Source of the DNA: Nemophila menziesii
Taxonomy: Eukaryota > Streptophyta > Magnoliopsida > Boraginales > Hydrophyllaceae
Length of the DNA: 64,000 nucleotides
NCBI GenBank assembly: GCA_029959085.1
Contig: JARWIR010000008.1
Coordinates: 15,052,001 to 15,116,000 of the forward strand
Reading direction: 5' to 3'
Below are positions 34,256-46,982 of this stretch, one piece after another. The translations under genes were made by a program, and so were the position numbers. The stretch's first letter is position 1, and each line of letters starts with the position of its first letter. The notes beneath the pieces were generated by a model, which did no database searches, was not told the DNA's origin, and saw nothing but the letters and a program-made list of their open reading frames with translations.

Positions 34256-35868
34256 AATTGTTTTTTTCTTCTAGTTTTTCAACGTTAATCAATCAACTTA
34301 TTCTATACAAACTTTCGCACAATTCAATCATAATTTCTTACATTCCCAATACTCAAATATCATGTTTCAGTGGAGATGTCAATCTATCTTTGAATACAGC
34401 AAATGAATTGGATAAAAAGAAATAATGCAGGAACCAAAATGCAAATTGTTTCTTCTACATAAAAATTAGTTAGATTACAGCTATATCTAGTTAGACATGA
34501 TTTTATATAAACTAGTTTTGTACATTGTAACTGTAACAAGAAATAAAACATCTCTTCTTCCTCTCTTATTCATTCTTCTTCTTATTCTTCTCTCTGTTTC
34601 TTTATTTTTCTTGCTAAATTCGTCATTAATGGGTGCTCTCATAATTCACAGTGTTTGTGTATATGCTGATGATTTAAACGAAAGAGAGAGAGCGGCTATC
34701 ATAGTTATTTGTTTATGAACTCGTGGAGAGAGAGAGAGCGGCGGCGGTAGAAAGGGGTAGGATAGGATAAAAATTAAGAGATGTGCCTTTTATGGGCAAA
34801 AGGAGAGCGGCAGGGGTGAGGGGGCATTAAGTTTGATTTGAGGTGTTTCTTGGGTATTAATCCTTTTTATTATTGGAATTTTTTCATGAATTAAAATATG
34901 GATTAATGTCAAAAAAAACTTTCATGATAGATTTAATTCTTTTTTACCACAGTTATTATTTATTCATTTATAAAATACATTATACATTTTGTTCTTTCCT
35001 TTTTTCCCTAAAATAAAAAAAAAGTAATTATATATACCACCCAAATACCACTCAGCGACGTGGCGTTAATTGTATAGTTACAAATCTTTGATCTAATTAA
35101 AGACTTGTAACCAACCAATTCACGCCATATCATTGGATGGTATGATTTTTGGTGGTATATAGCATTACTCAATAAAAAATTATAAGGAATTTAGAACACA
35201 TAAGTCTTAAGGAGAAAAAGATTAAGGACTTAAGACGGCTAAAAGTTACCATAACTATCGTCAAATATTTTTGGTATGAACACGTGCCTTAAGGCACTCT
35301 TACAATATTGATTTAGAAAAAATTATTTACACAGAATAAACAAATAATTCTTGAGATAAAAATAAACTGATAAAAATTCAACTAAGTACAAAAAGTAGGA
35401 TGCAGTTTTCACAAACAGTTACCTAAACCATAAATCAATTAACTAAGATATACTCTTATAAAAATTATGTGACTGTATTCCCATCCACCCAAAACATGTG
35501 TAATGGTAACAATATCGTATATTAGTTATTATATATTAACAAAATTTGAATTTTAACAGATAAATATATATAAATCATTGAAAGCTAAATGAAGAACGTT
35601 ATATAAGGGCAAGTAACTAACCTTCTTTTTACATTGATAAATGTATTAGTTATTGGATTGTTAAGCAGTGGGTTTCCCTTTAACATTTTAGCCTCTTTTT
35701 CTTTAACCTCTTCCTCTTACTTTTCTCGGTTCTACCACAAAATTTAACCATATTATTCATTTCTCAATAAGTAAACAGCTTAACAAAAGGATTAAACAAA
35801 TTCTACTACTTACTTGGCGTAACTTTTCTTCTGCTCTCTCCTTCTTTATCTGTTCAAGTTAGGGTTCT
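34256..35868. other. Intergenic, nothing recognised
   Basis: About 1.6 kb of AT-rich DNA. A CT-rich stretch (34550-34620) and a GA-rich stretch (34680-34750) flank a small 73-codon ORF (34497-34718) that has no known pattern and that I do not call a gene. Confidence 0.45.
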
Positions 35869-37428
35869 TGATGTCTCCTATTTTGTGATTAATTTATTCA
35901 CGATACGTCTTTTTTAGGGTTTAAGGGACCTGAGTGAGGAAATTTTCCCTAATAATTTCCATATCTTACTTTTCTATAGTCTTTTGGACATATTGTTATA
36001 TATAGATTTTTTGTGCTTTAATTGTATGTTAAATGTGTATATTTTAGGTACATTATTTAAACTAGAATTTAATGATATGAGTAGAAGTCAATAAATCAAG
36101 TACAAACCTAAGATAAGGCGTAAAAAGAGTGATACGTTACTTTGGGAAAGCTAAAGCATTTATTGAAAAAGTATTGACGTCAAATTGTTTCAGTCTTTAC
36201 GATCAATTGGTCAGGTATTTTGAATAATTTTCTTTAGATTCAGACAGAGAATGAGTTCATTACGCATGAGAGGTGACGGAAAGTCAATTCGGAGTTGAGA
36301 CGAAAAAATTATGCTAATTTATCCACCGTGACTCGTACCTGGACAACACTCGCCAAAAATGGGTTGGGCTATTTTTAACCCACCTAAGTGAATCCATAAG
36401 GCCCCAAACGCTTTTCGGACAAGTATATAAGCATATTAGAAGCTCCTATTTCATGATACTTCAACTTTTCATCAAATTTTTTAGCAGAGAAAGGAGAAAA
36501 AATGCATGGAGAAAAGAGAATGAGGGGTTCCACCCAACTTCATCATTCTCCACATTTCCACAATCATTCCATACTGTATTTTAGGTTAATTTTATTTTGT
36601 TTTTTTTCTAAACATGATTTTGGTATTATTTTTCATTTATTTTCATTTATTTAGTATGAACTAAACCTCTTATGCTTGAGGCTTGCAATGGGTATGAACC
36701 CTAAATAATTATTTCTTATATAATTTGGATTTGGGATATTTTTATACTGAAATGAATTGAGGCTTATTTTTCCATTGATTCTATATTTATGCTTGTTTCC
36801 TATTCATGCCTTGATCACGTGTTGGATAGTATGATACTTTTAGTTAACACATGGAGTAGGGGTGGATTTCAAACATAGTATATAAAAGTCTAGTGTGCGG
36901 TAGTGATCCTAACGGGCCTTCCTTGCTAGATAGTCAATAGGCTTAGAATTAATACACCAATTCATTGCTTAGGGTGTCCTTACCCAAGTACCCTAGTTGT
37001 GTTGTGGTTGCTCTCTAAGCTACCCTGACGGGAGTTAGAGAAACTTTTGAATCCCGGCTAATGTGAAAAGCCCAATTCGACCTTATACCAAATAACGCTT
37101 AAATAGTTAATTAAAGGATTACACGCAAGAATCAAGCATACTTTCATCTCTTCTTGTCTTTAGCATTTTAATTATTTCTTTCATTTGATTATTTATAATA
37201 TTTGCAATTGTAGTCCTTTAATCATAAACAAAACAAATATTACGTTTACATTATTGTTATTTATCATGCAACTCTACATTATTTTGCTTCCGAAACACAG
37301 TTGTCACAACTTTGATAATCCTTGTGAGACGATAACTGCACACTTATCAAATTATTACATGTCAACAACTCGTACACTTGAGGGGAGTCACTCTCTCTAG
37401 TGTTGATTTTGTATCACGCTTGGAAGAC
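35869..37428 (+). repeat. Old diverged LTR of the Athila-like family
   Basis: It starts TGATGTCTCCTATTTTGTGAT, the LTR start of the family in plus orientation. In order it keeps diverged versions of family blocks, including CTAGATAGTCAATAGG near 36928 and the CCTTACCCAAGTACCCTAG block near 36970. The end is near GTATCACGCTTGGAAGAC, about where a younger solo LTR of the same family is inserted; a few end bases probably continue at 38933. No target-site duplication is detected, so it may be a solo or truncated LTR. Confidence 0.7.
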
Positions 37429-38927
37429 TGGTGGTGGTTTGAGTGTGATAAAATAAAGATAAATAAATATAAAGATTCACACCCTTAACAACCACGAAAA
37501 CTCACTGCAAGTATCACATATCGTTTGCAAGTTTAGTTGATAAGTGATTTATTCACAGGGATTAAGCTTGTTATCTTAGAATCGTGTTCAGGAAAAAAAA
37601 AGTAGTAGAGATTAATTGATAAAACTAGAAGACAAATAATTAAAGAGATAGATAATTGAGAGAATAATTAATAAACTATTAAAACAAATAATAAGAGTAA
37701 ATAGAATAGAGATGAGATGAGAAATATAGCTTAGGTTTGCTAGTATTCACTTATCCTTCTAAATCTATATTTCAGTTATAAGGGTGATTAAAGCTTTTAA
37801 AGAGAAGTATTCAGGATTCTATATTCCTCCTAACACCCTTCTGGGTGGACTTAGGTGGCAACCTAACAATTACCAGGGGACTTAAGTAAGGGGACCCTGC
37901 GTAATGATCGGTAGTTAATCTCAAACCCTAGTGACTATCTAGTTAGGAAAGCCTGTCAAGATCACTACCGCACACTAGACATTTATGTGGTGTTTCAAAA
38001 GTTAAACACCCCTTCCGGGTGACCATCAAACTACTATTAATGGGGTAATTCTGTACTCATCCACTAGCAAGAACTATGGTCAATATATCAAAGGACATAT
38101 AACAAATATATGAAATAGATAAGAAGCTTAATCAATAAATAGGTTAATCCCAAATAACATAAAATAAAGAAATAGAATTCGAAGATTATACATGTGCAAT
38201 ACCCATGATATGGGAAAACTAGTTCACACTAGAAAGAAATAAACTAAAAGATAGATACATACTTGTCAACTTGCTTCTATGGATATCTAAGTGTAATATT
38301 GTTAAATAACTGAGAAATTACATGTTTACAGTGATAAGTATGGGTACTTATAGGTGTTAGCTAACTCTAGGTCGGAATCTTGGAGTGCAAGGCAAGTTAT
38401 TGGAGTTCTGTTCCAATTCAAATTTGTTGCCTAAAATATAGAACAGTGTAAACACTACTTCAATGAGTTGGTCATATATCCTTCGTTACTTATGGGATTT
38501 TCGTGCCCTTTATATGGAAACGAGCGCAATTCAAATATATATATTCTCATAAAATATCTTCTCCAAATTCGTAATATATTTTCTACAGTCTTCAAAATAC
38601 TAGACGACTTTTCAGCAAGACAGATTTACTTGGAAGCTTTTTCTTTCCTAACTCAACTTTGTTTCCTTTTAACTCTAGATTTCACCTTGGATCTTCTTTC
38701 CTTAACTCATTGTCAGTGATTTGGCCTTTAATTATTTCCTTTTACTTAGGAGTTTCACAATAACACACACAATTATACCAAAACGCTAAAAAAGTAATAA
38801 ATTTCCAAATCAAGGCATAAATTAAGAAATTATCTAATAACGGGGGAAAAACCCTTAACAATTAATGAAATACACCTAATATGATGTCTCAAACCTAGAT
38901 TAAGATATCACAAATATGGAGACATCA
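37429..38927 (-). mobile_element. Solo LTR of the Athila-like family (TSD AAGAC)
   Basis: A 1499-bp LTR starting TGGTGGTGGTTTGAGTGTGA and ending GGAGACATCA, in the same orientation as the full element at the left of the window. The target duplication AAGAC is perfect (37424-37428 and 38928-38932). There is no internal sequence, so an element was reduced by recombination between its LTRs. It lies in the last bases of an older LTR. Confidence 0.92.
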
Positions 38928-38932
38928 AAGAC

Positions 38933-39900
38933 GAAAACCGAGTCATAAGCCTTCCTAACACTGATCCTTAATATACACCTCAGAGAGCTAATCTTCTTGT
39001 TGTAACCCCTCAAAATATCTTATATCAAATTCACATTATCAGGCATATGTCTCCTTGTACGAATGCACTTTGAGATTTATCATCTATCTCATCCAAGATC
39101 AGTTTCATATATTCTGCAATAAATATCATGATACCGTTGTAGATAACATTTCAACAAGAAATTAAGCAAAAGTCATCCACCTTCAAAGGCAAATCATTTT
39201 CAGGTATAAAAGTAAAAATGGTATAGTTAAGTTGTTTGAAATGGAAACCCAAGTTGAAAAAATCTCCCTTATCACCCCCAATAAACAACACCCACCATTT
39301 TCCATGATTTCTTAAAGAAAATAGAGGAGTGCCCATCTGGTCCCAGTACTTTATCACTATCTAACTTGGATATAACATATTTGATCTTTTCATCGATAAA
39401 CTCACCACATGTAGAGGCCTTTTGTTCCCTAGTTATCACTTTACCCTCAATCAAAAACTTCTTGATCCACTCGTCTTAACTTCACTTGTCCCTAATAAAT
39501 CCTTATAATTGTCCACAAATGCATAATTATTTTCCCCACTGAAGCTATAGACTCTCTCCTCTCTTTACTCTTCATAACCTTCATGAAATAACTTTGTGCA
39601 TATGTCACTTTTTAATACATGTCCATATCTAAATTTTTACTTATAGGAGCTACACTTTACATTTGCTAGTCGGGTAGCTTGTTTCCATAACTCTACACTC
39701 TCAACCATAATAGTTACATCGCCCACATCTTGTTGAAGTCTGATCTCGACCTCTTCCAAAGCCAAATTCGCTCTTTTAGCTTGCTAGGGGATGTGAAAGG
39801 ACGACTTTTTATTCAACTCTCTCAAGTCAGATTCAAACTCCTCAATTTCTTACAATCAACAAATTCTTTCGTTCTCACACGATACTCACAAACCCAACGA
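38933..39900 (-). pseudogene. LINE reverse-transcriptase fragment (duplicate copy A)
   Basis: In minus orientation: DKVLGPDGHSSIFFKKSW near 39335, then FHFKQLNYTIFTFIPENDLP and DFCLISC near 39160, ending at RKAYDSV next to the LTR junction. This is the first half of an L1-type reverse transcriptase with the part before it (about 39450-39900). It is homologous to 52950-53900, so it is part of the segmental duplication with the WRKY gene. Confidence 0.82.
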
Positions 39901-40339
39901 TAACCACATCATCATAGTTCTCATACTCCGTCCTTATATTAAAGAACCAGAATGGTGTAATGCACATGACATTTTACATATCCTACACATCGTGAGTGAT
40001 CCATGACATGGGATTTAGGAAGAAATTCCTTGTGTATATAATTATTCGAGACCTACAAATCACTATTTCTTGTTGTCCTATGTATCCGACTTGGTATGTA
40101 ATGTTTTGTTATGTATAGAATTTTATGATGTATTACAAGTGTTTGGATCCCAACTTATCGCAATTTCTTTAATAGCACTTGCGATCATTTGATTTTAGGA
40201 TAAGATATTATTAAAATGTCCATGTCAAATTAGATTATGTCAAAATGAAAAGAACTCTCAATCTTACTTTTATTTTATAATGAGATTTGAAACAAATTGA
40301 GTATTTGATTAAATTATGTACATTACATCTACCGGTGGC

Positions 40340-40345
40340 TTGACT
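40340..40345 (+). promoter_or_regulatory. W-box upstream of WRKY copy A
   Basis: TTGACT, the WRKY-binding core. The matching site of copy B has a second W-box (TTGACC) six bases on; here that position reads TTTTACC and is lost. The site is about 730 bp from the TATA box because of the hAT insertion in between. Confidence 0.5.
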
Positions 40346-40390
40346 TTTACCTGTACCATGAATTTTGACACCGACATCAATAGAGTAATG

Positions 40391-40973
40391 TAGGGGTGAG
40401 CATGGGTCGGGTTTACCCGGGTTGGGGTCTAGGGTAATGGTAGGGTAATATTGGAGAGTGGTAAATGTTGGAGGGTAAACCCGTGTTAATGGTAAAATAA
40501 AAATTACCACGGGTTAAGACGAGTTAACTAACGAGTTACCCGGGTTTTACCCTTGGTAAAATTCATAATTTTATCACAATAAAAAAACATAAAACCAAAT
40601 AAAGTTTAAATGCTACTATTCAATTAAAAGAATTTTTGTTCTTCAAAATAAAGTACATATTAGGTAAAATTCAAAGAAGAGACGAGGATAAGATTTCGGT
40701 GAACGAAGTAGCCAAATGTGTCAAATGGCCAAGTCTTGACCATACACACACACATATATATATAATATTAATTGAACAGTACACGGGTTGGACGGGTCCA
40801 ACCCGTGTGGTAATGTATAGAAGGTAAACCCGTGGTAAAAAAATTAACATGCCCAAAATTGAAGGGTAAGGTATGTTATAAAATGGGTTAGGGTAATTTT
40901 TACCCTGTTTTAGGTCGGTTTTTATTACCCTAACGAGTCGGTTTACCATTTACCACTATTCTGCTCAACCCTA
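40391..40973. mobile_element. hAT-type MITE in the promoter of WRKY copy A
   Basis: 583 bp, starting TAGGGGTGAGCA and ending TGCTCAACCCTA, flanked by a perfect 8-bp duplication GAGTAATG (40383-40390 and 40974-40981). Inside are many GGGTAAACCCG/TACCCGGGTT-type repeats. The duplicate region upstream of copy B (54440-54475) lacks it, giving a natural empty site. Confidence 0.92.
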
Positions 40974-41070
40974 GAGTAATGTACACACTTATCATGTGGT
41001 CATCTACTGTACATATTAATATATATTTTTATTTTTGTTTGCTCTATTTTTATTTTTGTTTGCTCGGTAC

Positions 41071-41080
41071 AATATATACA
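41071..41080 (+). promoter_or_regulatory. Probable TATA box of WRKY copy A
   Basis: AATATATACA, about 95 bp before the start codon, in sequence shared with copy B (the GGTAC...TATATACATAGT block). Confidence 0.55.
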
Positions 41081-41170
41081 TAGTCGAAGACGAATATTTT
41101 ACAAATCTAATTCGCAATATTATTATCATCTCCTCTTCAATCACCTTCGACGAATATCAATACTCTTGTA

Positions 41171-42313
41171 ATGCATACTGAAAGCACATCCGAAGGAAAA
41201 GGCATTAGCGGGATTTCTCTAAAGCTAAGTCTAACGTTTGGAGCTAATATGGATAATACTAATTCATGTCTGGCTGATACGTCACTGAATCTCAATGCTA
41301 ACCCTCTCCGAGTTTTCGATGATGATTCATGTCTTGATACTTCACTGAATCTCCAAGAATTGCGCGAGGAATTGAATCGGGTCAATGATGAAAACAAGAA
41401 GCTAACAGACATGTTAACAGCAATGACCAAGAATTATAATATTCTGAAGAGTCAGTTGATGGAGTATGCAAGTAAGAATGCTGAAACAGATAGCGAAGGA
41501 TCCAAGAAGCGAAAAGGTGAAACACTCACCAATAAAGTAGCTTGTGATCGAAGTAGCTCAAGTGATGAAGATTCATGCATAAAACCAAAGCAAGAGATCA
41601 TAAAACCAATTATTTCTAAAGCTTATGTGCGAGCAGAAGCATCAGATACCAGCCTTGTAAGTCATTGACTATTACTATTTAGTAGATAATTATTTATGGA
41701 TTCTTGAGCTAACGTAGAACGATATTGTAATTTGTATATATATAGATAATGAATGATGGATATCAATGGAGAAAATATGGACAGAAGGTAACTAAAGACA
41801 ACCCTTTCCCAAGAGCTTACTTTAAGTGTTCATTTGCTCCTACCTGCCCAGTCAAGAAAAAGGTATAAACTTTAATCATTAATTAATGCTAAAAGTACAT
41901 ATGTAGAATGAAGTATGAACATGCTTAAGCTAATCATGAGTTTTCTTCAGGTGCAAAGAAATATTGAAGATCAGTCTATAGTAGTAGCAACCTATGAAGG
42001 AGAACACAACCATCAACAGCTTTTCGAAGCAACTTCAAGCAATACTCAAATGGTTAGGGTTGGTTCAGTCCCTTGCTCCACTTCCAAAAGTTCATCTCCA
42101 CCTATCATTACACTCGATTTTACCAAACCGAAGATGAACAATGAAGGAAAAGCTCCGCAACATCAAATTGATTCACCAGAACAAATGCAAAAATCATTAC
42201 TTGAACAAATGGCATCATCTTTGACGATGGATCCGAATTTTCGAGAAGCTCTTGTAGCCGCCATTTCAGGAAGATTCTCCAGCAGAGCTAGAAAGAGAGA
42301 TGGAGAAGATTGA
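41171..42313 (+). CDS. WRKY transcription factor, group IIa (WRKY40/18/60-like), copy A
   Basis: Three exons: 41171-41656, 41746-41862, 41951-42313, all in phase 0 with GT-AG introns; 321 residues. The start is the ATG giving [10 protein letters not shown]. In order: a repeated SCLxDTSLNL motif (33-42 and 54-61); a leucine-zipper-like coiled coil at about 61-96 ending [19 protein letters not shown], characteristic of group IIa; a nuclear-localisation-like KKRK at 112-115; and the WRKY domain with WRKYGQK at 170-176 and the zinc site C190-X5-C196-X23-H220-X-H222. The second intron falls at KKK/VQR, the conserved V-type position. Group IIa factors bind W-boxes and adjust pathogen and abscisic-acid responses. 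The frame is complete. The C-terminus ([11 protein letters not shown]) differs from copy B. Confidence 0.93.
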
Positions 42314-42804
42314 TTCAATACTATAATCTGCATTCTGCAGCTTCTGAAAATACTTTTCCTATACTTTTTCTCCAACATCTTACAAAGTTTCGCCCTACAA
42401 TTGTTCATAAAATCAGTTACTATATTTGGCCTAAAATAGAACTTTTGAAATGTTTGGCCTAACAAAAATGTTGTTAGGCCATAGATAATGGCCTAAAAAT
42501 AGGATTTGCTCTTTCTTTCACCTGAAATTTGCTTCTTAACATTCATATAATTAAGAGTTTAGAGTCATTAATTTTAAGAAGTTTAGCCATACTTGAATTT
42601 TTATTTGTAGGGTCTATAGTTAACTAATATGGTTATTACTAAAGTTTGAAAGATTAAAGATACAAAGTCCTTGCTGTATGGGTTAAAAGAAAGTTATTGA
42701 TATATACCCCAGGCCTTCTTACAGTAAAAGCTCTCTCAAAAATCTATTACTCCATTAAACAAACAAAACATCTTCTGGTGCTTGAGAACAAATTAAATCA
42801 GCAG
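42314..42804. other. 3' flank of WRKY copy A
   Basis: The probable 3' untranslated region and flank. A short inverted pair, GGCCTAACAAAAATGTTGTTAGGCC, lies at 42457-42481. No gene. Confidence 0.45.
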
Positions 42805-43467
42805 AATTAACGAAATAATATAAACAAAAGGTATGTATTGTATATGAAAAAAGTAAAATTTAATAATTATGTATATGCTAGGTATATTGTATTAATATGT
42901 GTTATTTCTATATCTATTACATCATATAGGTTGTTTTTGTGTATATAAGGTAATTTTAATGGAGGTTTCTATGAAAAGGTTTATACCCATAGTGATATTC
43001 TAACAATAGTGTATATAAGTAAATTAGAATTAGACACACCTCTAGTCTTTAATCACCCATTAAGCTGGGGTTAACCCATAATCTTCTATGGTTTTGTATG
43101 GATATGGTTCGTAGTATATACACTGTGCGGTATGTGCCCATTACAGTCTTAAATTTTTCTAAGATTAGGGTGGGTGGGTTGAAACTGGTGTGTTTGTGGG
43201 TACGTACCCTCACATAGTAAGTATTTGTTATGTGCTTTGATGTGGGTTTTGTTCCTTATATAGTTAACATTAGTTGGGTATGTACACTTTAGGTGTGGGT
43301 TCATACCCTCTTTACTTGTTATTACGTTGTGTTTATAAAGAAAAAGAATAAAATCAAGGATAGGTGGGAGTATACATATGGTGTTGTAGCATATTTGTTT
43401 TAATCTAGAAAAAAGTGGAATGTGAATTGCGTCTTCTTGTGTTAGAGTCAGAATTAAATCATTCATT
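42805..43467. repeat. Tandem segment duplication, unit 1
   Basis: About 660 bp that is repeated directly in 43468-44470. Shared blocks include AACGAAATAATATAAACAAA, GTATATAAGTAAATTAGAAT, GAAACTGGTGTGTTTGTGGG and GTACACTTTAGGTGTGGGTT, in the same order. No gene is recognised. Confidence 0.88.
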
Positions 43468-44470
43468 TTAACGAAATAATATAAACAAAATGTTTATGTT
43501 GATATGTTTATAGTTAATTAATATTTTTTTAGGGTTTTTATTGTATATGAAAAAGGAAATTTGAAAAAAATGTGTATATGTTGGGAATATTGTATGAATA
43601 TATATTAGAGTAAATACCCATTTTACCCCATGTACTATGGGTCGATTGACTACTTACCCCCTACTGTTTAAAATGCGACTGTTTACCCCATATACTAAGT
43701 TTTCGTGACTCGTTATCCCCAATTAACGGAATCCATGCCCGTTTTCGTGACTATTTACCAATATACTAAGTTTTTGTATGTTTTCTTATAGGTTAGTATA
43801 GGGGTAAATAGTCACGAAATGTGCATGGATTTTGTTAAGTGGGGGAAAAGTGGGGTAACGAGTCACGAAAACTTAGTATATGGGGTAACCAGTCGCATTT
43901 TAAATAGTAGGGGGTAAGTAGTTAATCGACCCATAGTACAGGGGGTAACAGTTGTATTTACTATATATGTTATTTCCATATCTATTACAGCACATAGGTT
44001 GTTTGCATATATAAGGTAATTTTGATGGAGGTTTCTACAAAAGGGTTTATACCCACATTGTGTTTCTAACAATAGCGTATATAAGTAAATTAGAATTAGA
44101 TGCACCTATAGTCTTACCCATTGAGAAGGAGTTAATCCATAACCATCTGTGGTTTTGTGTGGATATGGGTTGGTACATTGTACACTATGTGGTATGTACC
44201 CATTATAGTCTTTATTTTATTTTTTTGAGATTAGGGTGGGTGAATTGAAACTGGTGTGTTTGTGGGTATGTATCCTCACAAAGGTAGTATTTTATATGTG
44301 CTTCGATGTGGGTTGTGTTTATTATGTTATTAGATTCAGTCGGGAATGTACACTTTAGGTGTGGGTTCATACCCACTTCAATGTTATTATGTTGTGTTTA
44401 TGAAGAAAGTGAATTAAAATCAAGGGTAGGTGGGAGTACACATGGTGATGAAGCATATTTGTTTAACCTT
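43468..44470. repeat. Tandem segment duplication, unit 2 (carries a MITE)
   Basis: The direct repeat of the preceding unit, longer by a MITE insertion at about 43609-43962. The copies have diverged by many scattered changes, so the duplication is old. Confidence 0.88.
43609..43962. mobile_element. Foldback MITE inside duplicated unit 2
   Basis: About 354 bp with long inverted ends: AGTAAATACCCATTTTACCC at the left and the complement of GGGGGTAACAGTTGTATTTACT at the right. The inner parts are also inverted (CCCATGTACTATGGGTCGAT against ATCGACCCATAGTACAGGGG). It is absent from the same place in unit 1 (near 42895). The flanks are TATATA-type, so the exact duplication length is unclear. Confidence 0.82.
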
Positions 44471-45349
44471 GACACAGGTAGAATGTATCAGTGTTGGCAT
44501 TCAATTCGAATACACTGGTGAAAAAATTTCCGTTTTAACGATTTTATTTTCTAATTTAGTTACCAAAGAAAGCTTTCTTTTCGAAAAATCCCAATGAATA
44601 ATAATGTTTGGGTTGCACGGAACTCGTAAAAGAAGTTACTCACGTTATATGGAGATGAATTAAGATAATACATTTTTTACACCAAGAATTCATGAATTTT
44701 CATGGGTATCTCTCATCCTAGTGTATGTTTCCATGCTCCTATAATGTAGACTTTCTCTCCATTATTTTTCCAAGCGATGGGGCTAAGTTTTCACAACTAA
44801 ATAATATATCATCACCTCTTACATAGACTTTAGTAAATGGTTACGATGACCTTAGGAGAGATATTGATACAACTCTTAAATTGATTACTCGTAGATAGAC
44901 CCTTCTATGCTTAAGAAGTCCAGCAGAACTTGAACCCTAAGAAGTGACATGAAGTTTCTACCAATAAAAGTATTTTCATATACACGATACCGGGAAGAGG
45001 GTCACAGGCTTCGAATCTTACCGCATTCGTGGATGTTTCCAAGTCCAAATCCATACTCCTTTAAATTGATGTGATCCCTCTTTATCACTAATAGAATTCC
45101 CATGAAGTTTATAAGTAAGATAGGATCAGATGGTACGGAGACCCGATGTTCTTGGTTATGGGCATGTTTGTGTGTGAGATGGAGAAGGCTTTGGCTTTGA
45201 GAGAACCTGTGATATTATGAGAGGCTAGATGAGGCGAGGAATATTAAAAATGATAAGTATCTCCCTAAAAATATAAGAAGTGTTTTAAAATAAGGAAATA
45301 TCATAGTGGTACTCACAGATGAAGTTAAATATGATGAACAAGCAACTTT
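44471..45349. other. Intergenic, nothing firm
   Basis: About 880 bp. It may be more decayed retrotransposon sequence, but I recognise no domain. Confidence 0.4.
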
Positions 45350-46077
45350 TGAATTAAGGGATCTTACAAAAAATAGTTTTGGAATTTTTTTGTTGAAGTG
45401 CGCTCATACCTCAGTTCCACTCTGTTAAAAGGCATTGTTTGCATTATCAAAATAGAGTACAAACTATCTCGACCTTTTATAAATTTAGAGATATTTATTT
45501 TAAGATTCTAAACCTTCTTTTTTAATTAATCATTTTCAATCGAGATATCTCTTTCCTTTTCTTTGAAAAAGATGTTGTTAAACATATCGACGCATTTTTA
45601 ACAATCTTTCAAAATCCTTGCAGTTTCAATGTATTTTTCTTTCTCCTCCTTTAACTATTTAGGAAGGAAAATTTTCTCCTTGATGGATAGAAAGAAGTAT
45701 TTATGAAGCAAAATGAAGGCATCTTGAATTATCAATTCAATTATTATCATTCAATTATAAATCAATATTAGAAGATACCTCGTCGAAGTATTTTGGGGAA
45801 AGAGCTTTAGAGACATTAGCATTTCCATTTTCTTGTTAGAAATCTTCTTCATTTTCTATGGCATGACTACTTTTGCAACAAATTTAGCTGACTCATTTGA
45901 GTAGTCTTTTCTTTCTTCATCTATTATTCGAGAATATTCCCTTATATTGTGATCGTGACAACTCTATTTAATTGACTTGTAAACCATATCCATATTTCTT
46001 CTCCAAAGAGTATGAATTGTGCCTAAAAATGATGAAGGACTAGTAGCACTTGTTCCCTCCTTTTGGTTAGATTCCAT
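45350..46077 (-). pseudogene. SIRE-like copia gag relic
   Basis: It starts at the ATG at 46077 with MESNQKEGTSATSPSSFLGT, the opening of SIRE/Maximus-type copia gag. Beyond stops, near 45540-45400, comes a coiled-coil-like part with KERDISIEND and ISKFIKGRDSL, matching the long coiled coil late in that gag. The middle of gag is deleted or scrambled, and pol is absent. Confidence 0.65.
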
Positions 46078-46124
46078 GTCGTAGTGTTCTAGGTGTGATA
46101 AAGAACAAATAGATATTAAAATTA

Positions 46125-46137
46125 GGCTCGAATACCA
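46125..46137 (-). other. Degraded primer-binding site
   Basis: The minus strand reads TGGTATTCGAGCC; the usual initiator-Met site is TGGTATCAGAGCC, so two mismatches. It sits between the gag start and the presumed LTR, as expected. Confidence 0.6.
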
Positions 46138-46769
46138 CTTGTTTCCTAAGAATAATACTAGAGGGGGTGAAAAGGACATATGTGGAATATAAATAATCTT
46201 TATAGTCAGCTCGATCAGACTCCATATAAAAATCAAATCTTTTGAAAATGTAGATGGATAGGCTAGAAGTAAACAAGAGATGATATGTGAGTAATACACT
46301 CTATCAAAGACTTAGTGTATATACTCAATGCAAGTCGCTAGGCAATAATAAAAAAGACAACTACACAAGTACTAAAAATTCAAAATCTATTCCTAATATA
46401 TATACCAAATACTAAGACAATCGAACAAACGTTTGGCGTGCACAAAAATAAAGAGGAAATATAAGAGAAGACAAACACGTGATTTGAAGCTGTTTGACTC
46501 CTGTAGGATTAATCCACTATATAGGGTCTATGCACCCTTAGGATTTGGAAAGATCTCTCACTTAAATATCCCTTGTTTGTTAAAGGTGAGAGCACAAATC
46601 TTTACAACCTCTTTGAAATGCCCTTCAAAGGAAACCCCTTGTGTTATCACCAACACAAATAAACCAAGTGTACAATCTATAATCACAATGTCACCGCACA
46701 ATCCCATGAAGCCTTCTCTTATGTACCACCATACAAGGACAAGTATACAATCCATACTCACGATCTACT

Positions 46770-46947
46770 TCATGTCTCCCCATTTGTGATGATTTAATCT
46801 ATCTTGGAGACATAATTTTAGGTGTATTTACTAGGATTTAGATCGATTTTCTCATGATTTAGTACACTTTCCTATTATGTGTCTTAAATTAATTATTTAT
46901 TATTTTTAGAGCATATTGGATTTAATTGTTTATTTAGTGTGTAGCTT

Positions 46948-46982
<35 letters not shown>

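Noticed and set aside
34497..34718. Small membrane-protein gene
   Set aside because: The hydrophobic stretch comes from a CT-rich low-complexity run; no start context, splice pattern or family is recognised.
41137..41430. Minus-strand ORF over WRKY exon 1
   Set aside because: It is antisense to a well-supported exon and only reflects its codon use.
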